Origin: G963675935 sp963823895
GTDB taxonomy: Bacteria > Planctomycetota > Planctomycetia > Pirellulales > Thermoguttaceae
Assembly: GCA_963823895.1 (NCBI GenBank)
Contig: CAWGNG010000020.1
Location: 248,001 to 312,000 of the forward strand
Direction of reading: 5' to 3'
Length of the DNA: 64,000 bases
How positions within the stretch are numbered: the stretch's first letter is position 1; each line of letters begins with the position of its first letter. This document shows, piece after piece, positions 55,658-62,319 of this stretch. The notes under the pieces are model-generated. The model saw only the letters and a list, made by a program, of their open reading frames with translations, had not been told where the DNA came from and did not search any database. Made by a program: the position numbers and the translations under genes.

Positions 55658-58517
55658 ACTGGTCGAACGGTTCAACGCGCATCGGCCAACCTATCGAGGA
55701 GGCCAATACAATGAGGCGCAACTCCGCGAAGAATTCGTTAATCCGTTGTTCGAGGCCCTCGGCTGGGACGTCTTTAACCGCAAGGGCTATGCCGATGCCT
55801 ACAAGGAAGTAATCCACGAAGATGCCATTCGCATCGGCGGACGCACAAAAGCACCCGACTACTGTTTCCGCGCCGGCGGCGGAACGAGGAGTTTCTTCGT
55901 TGAAGCTAAGAAGCCATCGGTCGATATTGGTGAGGCCGTCGGACCTGCTTTTCAGTTGCGGCGCTACGCATGGTCCGCCAAGCTGCCGATCAGTGTCTTG
56001 ACCGACTTCGAGGAATTCGCCGTCTATGATTGTCGCATAAAGCCGGTCAAGACCGACAAGGCTACTGTTGCGAGAGTCATTTGCCTCAAGCACTCCGAAT
56101 ACATCGAGCATTGGGACGAGCTTTTCGAGTTGTTCTCGCCCGAGGCCATTCGCCGCGGCTCGTTCGATCGGTTCCTCGCCGACAAGAGGACCAAAAAGGG
56201 AACGGCTTCGGTCGACGCCGCGTTCTTGCAGGAAATGGAGGCGTGGCGGCTCGATTTGGCGAAAAACATCGCCCTGCGAAATCCGGGTATTTCACAACGC
56301 GATCTGAATTTCGCCGTTCAACGCACAATTGACCGGATTGTGTTCTTGCGAATCTGTGAAGATCGCGGAATCGAACCTTACGGCACGCTGCAATCGCTGC
56401 CGAACGCACCAAACATTTATCGCCGCTTGGCTGAACTGTTTCAGCGCGCCGACGATCGCTACAACTCGGGCCTCTTTCACTTCACGCCCGAAAAGGAGCG
56501 TCCCGAACCTCCCGGTGAATTGACGCTCTCACTGAGGATCGACGACAAGCCACTCAAGGAACTCTTGCAGAGGCTCTACTTTCCCGAAAGCCCCTATGAG
56601 TTCTCAGTTCTTCCCGCGGAAATCCTGGGCCAGGTGTACGAGCAATTCCTGGGCAAGGTGATCCGGCTGACCGAGGGGCATCGGGCGAAAGTCGAGGAAA
56701 AACCAGAGGTCCGCAAGGCCGGCGGCGTCTACTATACGCCGTCGTACATCGTCGATTACATTGTTGCACACACGGTTGGCAAGCGGGTTGCACATAGCAC
56801 GCTTGCACAAGTCTCAAAACTGCGGATTCTTGACCCGGCGTGCGGGTCTGGTTCGTTCTTGCTCGGCGCCTATCAATATCTCCTGACATGGCACTGCGAC
56901 TCATATATTGCTGATGGCGCGGAGAAGAATGCAAGAGGCCGCTACCCGAAACTCTATCGCGGTGTGTCCGGCGACTGGCGCTTGACGACCGCCGAGAAGA
57001 AGCGGATCTTGTTGAACAACATCTACGGCGTGGACATCGACCCGCAAGCGGTCGAGGTGACGAAACTGTCGCTGTTGTTGAAGGTTTTGGAAGGGGAATC
57101 GGGTGAGACGCTCACGAACCAACTGCGGATTTGTCACGAGCGGGCGTTGCCCGACCTGGCCGGCAATATCAAGTGCGGCAATTCCCTGATCGGCCCCGAT
57201 TTTCTGCGCCCCCGGCAGATGAGCCTATTGGACGACGAGGAGCGATGGCGAATCAACGTATTTGATTGGAAGACCGAATTCCCCGAGGTGTTTCACGGCC
57301 GAGACGCCGGATTTGACGCTGTGATCGGCAATCCGCCGTATGTGTTGCTGCAAGGTGCTTTCCGAGATGACGAACAACTCGCATATTTCCGTTCAAAGTT
57401 CGTTACAGCATCCTACAAACTGGATACATACCATCTTTTCATGGAACATGCCATTCGCCTCCTCGCACCGGGCGGATGCTGTTCGATGATTACGCCGGCC
57501 AACTATTTGACAAACAACTACCTAGAGTCCTTGCGGCGGTTTCTTTTGGACAAATCCGCCATCGACCATATTGTCGTGATCGATGGCGGCGTGTTCCACG
57601 GCGTCAGCGTGGACAACGCGATCTTCGTAGCGTTCGGTGGACGACCGTCCCGCAAGTTTCCTCTCGTTCACGCGGTTTGTGCGCAAGAAGAACTTCAAAC
57701 AATTCGCAAGACGACGATTTCCGCGACTGCGGCACGAAAGGATGACTATGCGTTGTTTACGGAGGCAGGCGATGCAAAACAAACCGGCCTCTGGAACCGC
57801 ATTGCCGCCAAGAGTGTTTTACTCGGCGACATTGCCTGCGTCAACTTTGGAAAGCAGCTCCGTGACCGCAAGAAGTATCTCAGTGACGTCATCAAGGTGG
57901 ACAATCGAAAAGACGTTCCCGCAAAGTACGCGCCGTGCTATACGGGCCGCGATGTCTTCCGATACAGTCTCTCCTGGGGACATTTGGCTTGTTTGGATGA
58001 TGATGTCGCTCAGTGCGGCGGGTGCTGGGATTCAGAAAAGCAGAACGCGAAAAACAAGTTGATTACGCGGCAAATAGGAAGATTCCCCGAATTTGCGATC
58101 GACACGCTTGGCTACCAGTGCCTCAATACCGTGTTCATGATAAATCTGAAAGAGAAGACCACCAATCCGCTGTTCTTGCTCGGGATTTTGAATTCGCGGT
58201 TGCTCCGCGTCTTTTGGCTCCAACGCTTCTACGACCAGCGACGGACATTTCCCAAGATCAAGGGAACCTATCTCAAGCAGTTGCCTATTCCGCAACTGGC
58301 CGGGGACGAGGCCGTCGCTCAATCGCGCCGCGATCGGATAACGGAGTTAGTTGAGATGATCTTGAAGTTGCACGAGAGATTACCCGTGGCGCGGACGGCG
58401 CATAACCGGACGGTATTGGAACGGCAAATCGCCGCCACCGATCAACAAATCGACCTGCTGGTTTACGAACTCTACGGATTGACCGACGAGGATATCAAGA
58501 TCGTCGAAGCATCCTGA
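55632..58517 (+). CDS. type IIG-like restriction enzyme/adenine methyltransferase
   Basis: 961 residues, ATG at 55632 inside the end of the D12 gene. N-terminal nuclease domain: NRKGYADAYKEV...KAPDYCFRAGGGTRSFFVEAKKPSVD, a PD-(D/E)xK core (PD, then EAKK). A helical connector with RTIDRIVFLRICEDRGIEPYG follows. The methyltransferase domain has GGVYYTPSYIVDYIV (motif X), LDPACGSGSFLLGAY (motif I), NNIYGVDIDPQAVEVTKLSL and AVIGNPPYVLLQG (motif IV NPPY). The C-terminal target-recognition domain is at about residues 690-900. This is an Eco57I/TaqII-like single-chain restriction-modification architecture. The gene is intact. It gives the cell a sequence-specific defence together with the coupled D12 methyltransferase. 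Confidence 0.92.
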   Translation: MPAPSIVRELVERFNAHRPTYRGGQYNEAQLREEFVNPLFEALGWDVFNRKGYADAYKEVIHEDAIRIGGRTKAPDYCFRAGGGTRSFFVEAKKPSVDIGEAVGPAFQLRRYAWSAKLPISVLTDFEEFAVYDCRIKPVKTDKATVARVICLKHSEYIEHWDELFELFSPEAIRRGSFDRFLADKRTKKGTASVDAAFLQEMEAWRLDLAKNIALRNPGISQRDLNFAVQRTIDRIVFLRICEDRGIEPYGTLQSLPNAPNIYRRLAELFQRADDRYNSGLFHFTPEKERPEPPGELTLSLRIDDKPLKELLQRLYFPESPYEFSVLPAEILGQVYEQFLGKVIRLTEGHRAKVEEKPEVRKAGGVYYTPSYIVDYIVAHTVGKRVAHSTLAQVSKLRILDPACGSGSFLLGAYQYLLTWHCDSYIADGAEKNARGRYPKLYRGVSGDWRLTTAEKKRILLNNIYGVDIDPQAVEVTKLSLLLKVLEGESGETLTNQLRICHERALPDLAGNIKCGNSLIGPDFLRPRQMSLLDDEERWRINVFDWKTEFPEVFHGRDAGFDAVIGNPPYVLLQGAFRDDEQLAYFRSKFVTASYKLDTYHLFMEHAIRLLAPGGCCSMITPANYLTNNYLESLRRFLLDKSAIDHIVVIDGGVFHGVSVDNAIFVAFGGRPSRKFPLVHAVCAQEELQTIRKTTISATAARKDDYALFTEAGDAKQTGLWNRIAAKSVLLGDIACVNFGKQLRDRKKYLSDVIKVDNRKDVPAKYAPCYTGRDVFRYSLSWGHLACLDDDVAQCGGCWDSEKQNAKNKLITRQIGRFPEFAIDTLGYQCLNTVFMINLKEKTTNPLFLLGILNSRLLRVFWLQRFYDQRRTFPKIKGTYLKQLPIPQLAGDEAVAQSRRDRITELVEMILKLHERLPVARTAHNRTVLERQIAATDQQIDLLVYELYGLTDEDIKIVEAS

Positions 58518-58557
58518 TAACCGAGAACCGTTTGCGACTGCCCAGGGTTGATATGAC

Positions 58558-61500
58558 ATGCCCGCTCGCGTCACTATTCTCTGCGGTCCCGCCCGAAGCG
58601 GAAAGACCGAGCGGCTGTTGACGCGCTATCGGGCGGCTCTTCGCGGGCGGCCGCCGGGGGCGGTGCTGTGGCTGGCGCCGACGTGGCGAGCGGCCAGCGA
58701 GATTCGCCAGCGGCTTCTTGACAGTTCGCTGGTCGGCTGCTTTCGGCCGGGGGTGATGACCTTCGAGAAGTTCGCCGAAGCGGTGCTGCACGCGGCCGAA
58801 CTGCCGATCCGGCCCATGACTCGCCTGATGAAACGCGAGTTGGTCCGCGAGATCATCCGCGAGCAGTCGTTGCGCGGGCGGCTGCATCATTTTCAGCCGA
58901 TCGCCGGCAGCACCGGCTTGGTCGATCTGGTCTGCGAGTTCATCAGCGAACTGAAGCGGCTGGAAATCTGGCCCGACGAGTTTCGCCGCGCCTGCCAGAC
59001 CCGTGGATTGGCGGCGAAGGATACGGAGTTGTCGGAGATTTACGACATCTACCAAAACGCGCTGCGCGAGCACGGGCTGTTCGACGCCGAAGGCCGCTTC
59101 TGGTCGGCCCGCAACGTGTTGGCCAGGGGAGAGAGGAGAGAGGAGAGAGGAGAGGGGAGAGGGCTGGGCACTTCAGTGCCTAGCGGAGTCGGCAGTGGGC
59201 AGTCGGCAGTGGGTGGTGGGCAGTCGGCAGTGGGCAGTGGGCAGTGGGCAGTGGGCAGTGAGGAAGGCGGCCCCTCTCAATCAACAATCAACAATCAACA
59301 ATCAGCAATCCCCACTGCCCACTGCCCACTGCCCACTGCCCACTGCCGACCCCCCTCTCCCCTTCTCATCGTCGCCGACGGCTTCACCGACTTCACGCGG
59401 ACGCAGCACGAAATTCTCGAAATCTTGGCGGGGCGGGCGGAAGAGATGTTCGTCACGCTGCCGTTGGAGGCCGAGCCGCGGCGCGAGGACCTCTTTGCTA
59501 AACCGCTGAAGACGCTCGACGAACTTAGCCGACGGCATAGCGGGGCGAAGGTCGAGCAGTTGGCCAGGGCCGAGTGCGACTGGCCGGCGCTGGCGCAGTT
59601 GGAGCGAACGATTTTCGAGAACCCGCGGCGACGCAACGCCGGAAGAGGGCTGGGCACTTCAGTGCCCAGCAGGGCCGCGGGCATCGAAATCCTCGCCGCG
59701 GCTCGACAGGTGGGTGAAATCGAGATGATCGCGCGGCGGATCAAACGGCTGCTGGTCGATGGCGAATCGCGGCCGGGCGAAATCGCCGTCGTCTTTCGTT
59801 CGCCGCGAGATTGTGCGGAATTGATCGACGAAGTGTTCGGCCGGCTGGGCATTCCCGTCAAGCAGGAGTCGGGGAGGACGCTCGATCATTCGCCGGCGCT
59901 GCGCTGGCTGGTTGCGCTGCTACAACTCGATCTGGACGATTGGCCGTTCGATCGGCTCTTGGCCGTCTTGGGGAGCAATTACTTCCAACCCATGTGGCCC
60001 GCCTGGTGCGAAGCGAAATTGGACGTGGAGCAGGCGATTCGCGGGCTGCAAGTTCCTCGCAAGCGTGAACTATTGATCGAACAATTAGGCGCTGTAGGAG
60101 GCGACTCCTGTCGCCGATTGGAAGGGGGTGACGCCCGTGGGCAATCGGCGTCGGGAGACGCCTCCTACAAAGAGTTCACGGCAGCGGTCGTTCAGCGCCT
60201 GGCGGCCACGTTCGACGCTTTGCCGCAACGGGCGACGCTGCCGGAATGGGGAAAAGCCTGGGAGCGATTGGCTGGCGAGACGGGATTACTGCGAGCGATC
60301 TACGACAATAACCATGCTATTGACGATTTATCACAGCAAATAGCCGGGAGCCAATGGCTCCCGGAATGTGCGTGCCTTCGCCGCTACCCTCCGGGAGCCG
60401 TTGGCTCCCGGCTATTTGGCGATGGCGATCGCCGCGCGTGGGAACGGCTGATGAAGGCGCTCGACGAGGGGGAGGCTTTGGCGGGGTGGTTGAAGCGGCG
60501 GCCGCCGGAGTTGGATCGCCGTGCGGCGTTCGAGGCGCTGGTGGACATCATCGGCAGCGATCGCATAGGCAGCACGGGCGACGAAGCGGGCTACGTCCGC
60601 GTGCTCTCGGCCGAGAGCGTCCGCTCGCTGCGAATTCCCTATCTGTTTCTCGCGGGCCTGTCAGAAAAGGCATTTCCCGCGCCCGATCGGGAGGATCGTC
60701 TTTACAGCGAAGCCGAGCAGGTTCGGCTGATCGACGCCGGTCTGCCGCTGGTCGCCCGCAGCGAGCGCACCCGTGAGGAGATGCTGCTGTTCTACGAAGC
60801 GGCCACGCGGGCGACGAAGCGATTGTATCTCAGCTACCCGGCGCTCGATGAGTCGGCACAACCGCTTTTGCCCAGTCCGTTTCTGAGCGAAGTCGAAGAG
60901 GTGTTCGGCGCGGGCGCGATTCCGCGCTGCGAGCAGAACGACCTCAGCCCGATTCCGCCGGAGGACGAGCTGTTCTGCCCCTTCGATTTTCGCGTGAAAG
61001 CGGTGGCGACGGCGTTGGCGGGGAACGTGGCGTTGTTGGCCGGATTGATGCGGGGAGAGGGGAGAGAGGAGAGGGGAGAGGGGAGAGGGCTGGGCACTTC
61101 AGTGCCCAGCGAGGTTGGTCGTGGGCAGCGGGCAGTCGGCAGTGAGGAAGGCGGCCGCTCGCAATCAACAATTAACAATCAGCAATCAGCAATCCCTCTC
61201 CCCTCTCCCCTCTCCCCTCTCCCCCCGCTCGCCGCCGGCCTGGAACTGATCTACCAGCGTCAAGGCCGCGATCAGTTCGGCCCGGGCGAAGGTATATTGC
61301 AGAGTGCGGCGGCGAGTGCGGCGTTGGCCGGGCAATTCGACGCACAGCATACCTTCTCTGCGACCGAGCTGGAGCGGTACGCCGCGTGTCCTTTCCGCTT
61401 CTTCCTGGAGCGGATACTGAAGATCGAGCCGCTGGAAGATTTGTCGCTGGAGTTCGACGTGCTGGAGCGCGGCCGGGTGGTGCATGACGTGCTCTCGCAG

Positions 61501-62319
61501 TTTCACAGGAAGGTCAATGAGCGGCTCGGGCGGCCGGGATCGCCCCTGGAACTCGACGCGGCGGATTTCAAGCTGCTGCTGGATGCGGCGATTCGCGATT
61601 CGCTTCCCGCCGAGCCGAGAAATCCGGTGCAGGCGGCGCTCCGCGAGGTCGATCGCCGGCTGGTGACGGAGTGGTTGTCGCATTATCGCGAGCAGGTCGA
61701 GAAGTACGACGGCTTGTGGAAAGACTTCACTGACCCGATAGCGGCGGAACTGTTCGAGGTATCGTTCGGCCGAAGCGGCGAACCGGCGCCTTCGACCGAC
61801 GAGCCGTTGAAGTTTACCGGTGAGAAGGAAACCGTACGCGTCTCCGGGCGGATCGACCGCATCGACACGGGCGTATTTGCCGGCCAGAGCGTATTCAACG
61901 TGCTCGACTACAAGACGGGCCGCAGCATTCGGCTGACGCCGGAAAGCATCGCGGCGGGCACGACCCTGCAACTGCCGCTCTACGCCATCGCCGCAACGGA
62001 GCTGATCCTGAACGAACGCGACGCCTGGCCGTGGCGGGCCGCCTACTGGTATCTGCGCGACGACGGCTTCAAGCCCCGCCAGGCGCTGAAGATGTACGAC
62101 GATATCGACGGCCGGATCGAACTAGACCCGAAGTGGGAGGAGATTCGCGCCGGTCTCTCGAATACGGTGATCAGGCTGGTGCGCGCGATGCGTGCGGGCC
62201 AATTTCCCGTGTGCAGCGGCGACGAACATTGCACAGGCCATTGCCCCTTCCGCACCGTCTGCCGCATCAATCAAGTGCGATCCCTGGAAAAAACATGGCA
62301 ACCGACGGCGAACGAATGA
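58558..62319 (+). CDS. AddB-like helicase/PD-(D/E)XK exonuclease with in-frame repeat insertions
   Basis: 1253 residues. The N-terminal nucleotide-binding loop is ILCGPARSGKTERLL, followed by LWLAPTWRAASEIRQRL and EIVVF-like segments (GEIAVVFRSPRDCAELI). A UvrD-like second half contains VRSLRIPYLFLAGLSEKAFP. The C-terminal nuclease has FSATELERYAACPFRFFLER, RVSGRIDRID, VLDYKTGRS, and the iron-sulfur cysteines CTGHCPFRTVC. AddB with AddA resects double-strand breaks for recombination and degrades foreign DNA. Five palindromic repeats lie in frame: about residues 190-270, 363-373, 512-538, 594-620 and 832-890. Together they make up nearly 200 residues with no family counterpart. It overlaps the addA-like gene. 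Confidence 0.85.
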   Translation: MPARVTILCGPARSGKTERLLTRYRAALRGRPPGAVLWLAPTWRAASEIRQRLLDSSLVGCFRPGVMTFEKFAEAVLHAAELPIRPMTRLMKRELVREIIREQSLRGRLHHFQPIAGSTGLVDLVCEFISELKRLEIWPDEFRRACQTRGLAAKDTELSEIYDIYQNALREHGLFDAEGRFWSARNVLARGERREERGEGRGLGTSVPSGVGSGQSAVGGGQSAVGSGQWAVGSEEGGPSQSTINNQQSAIPTAHCPLPTAHCRPPSPLLIVADGFTDFTRTQHEILEILAGRAEEMFVTLPLEAEPRREDLFAKPLKTLDELSRRHSGAKVEQLARAECDWPALAQLERTIFENPRRRNAGRGLGTSVPSRAAGIEILAAARQVGEIEMIARRIKRLLVDGESRPGEIAVVFRSPRDCAELIDEVFGRLGIPVKQESGRTLDHSPALRWLVALLQLDLDDWPFDRLLAVLGSNYFQPMWPAWCEAKLDVEQAIRGLQVPRKRELLIEQLGAVGGDSCRRLEGGDARGQSASGDASYKEFTAAVVQRLAATFDALPQRATLPEWGKAWERLAGETGLLRAIYDNNHAIDDLSQQIAGSQWLPECACLRRYPPGAVGSRLFGDGDRRAWERLMKALDEGEALAGWLKRRPPELDRRAAFEALVDIIGSDRIGSTGDEAGYVRVLSAESVRSLRIPYLFLAGLSEKAFPAPDREDRLYSEAEQVRLIDAGLPLVARSERTREEMLLFYEAATRATKRLYLSYPALDESAQPLLPSPFLSEVEEVFGAGAIPRCEQNDLSPIPPEDELFCPFDFRVKAVATALAGNVALLAGLMRGEGREERGEGRGLGTSVPSEVGRGQRAVGSEEGGRSQSTINNQQSAIPLPSPLSPLPPLAAGLELIYQRQGRDQFGPGEGILQSAAASAALAGQFDAQHTFSATELERYAACPFRFFLERILKIEPLEDLSLEFDVLERGRVVHDVLSQFHRKVNERLGRPGSPLELDAADFKLLLDAAIRDSLPAEPRNPVQAALREVDRRLVTEWLSHYREQVEKYDGLWKDFTDPIAAELFEVSFGRSGEPAPSTDEPLKFTGEKETVRVSGRIDRIDTGVFAGQSVFNVLDYKTGRSIRLTPESIAAGTTLQLPLYAIAATELILNERDAWPWRAAYWYLRDDGFKPRQALKMYDDIDGRIELDPKWEEIRAGLSNTVIRLVRAMRAGQFPVCSGDEHCTGHCPFRTVCRINQVRSLEKTWQPTANE
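59125..59366. repeat. ~240-bp G-arm/AT-centre/C-arm palindrome, in-frame inside addB-like gene
   Basis: The order is GGAGAGAGGAGAGAGG, GGGCTGGGCACTTCAGTGCC, tandem CAGTGGGCAGTCGGCAGTGG, an AT-rich CAATCAACAATCAACAATC centre, tandem CCACTGCCCACTGCCCACTG, and CCCCCCTCTCCCC. The arms are complementary. The gene reads through it without a stop. Confidence 0.85.
59646..59672. repeat. short hairpin GGGCTGGGCACTTCAGTGCCCAGC in addB-like gene
   Basis: A 24-base hairpin with the same sequence as the inner hairpins of the long palindromes at 59161 and 61087, alone here and in the same reading frame (GLGTSVPS). Confidence 0.75.
60093..60169. repeat. palindromic element (TGTAGGAGGCG type) in addB-like gene
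   Basis: TGTAGGAGGCGACTCCTGTC faces GGGAGACGCCTCCTACA, with inner GATTGG/CAATC pairing. It is read in frame as AVGGDSCRRLEGGDARGQSA. Confidence 0.8.
60339..60416. repeat. palindromic element (TAGCCGGGAGCC type) in addB-like gene
   Basis: AATAGCCGGGAGCCAATGGC faces GCCGTTGGCTCCCGGCTATT, with two inner hairpins. The length is 78 = 26 codons and it is in frame. A related intergenic hairpin is at 16587-16612. Confidence 0.8.
61051..61227. repeat. ~175-bp G-arm/AT-centre/C-arm palindrome in addB-like gene
   Basis: Purine-rich GGAGAGGGGAGAG repeats, GGGCTGGGCACTTCAGTGCC, an AT-rich CAATCAACAATTAACAATC centre and CCCTCTCCCCTCTCCCC repeats. It is clearly the same family as 59125-59366 and again read in frame. 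Confidence 0.85.

Noticed and set aside
59186..59340. Tandem GTGGGCAG/CAGTGGGC repeats considered as a CRISPR array
   Set aside because: No regular spacer length, no unique spacers, units of 7-15 bases, complementary arms and no cas genes; part of a palindromic element.
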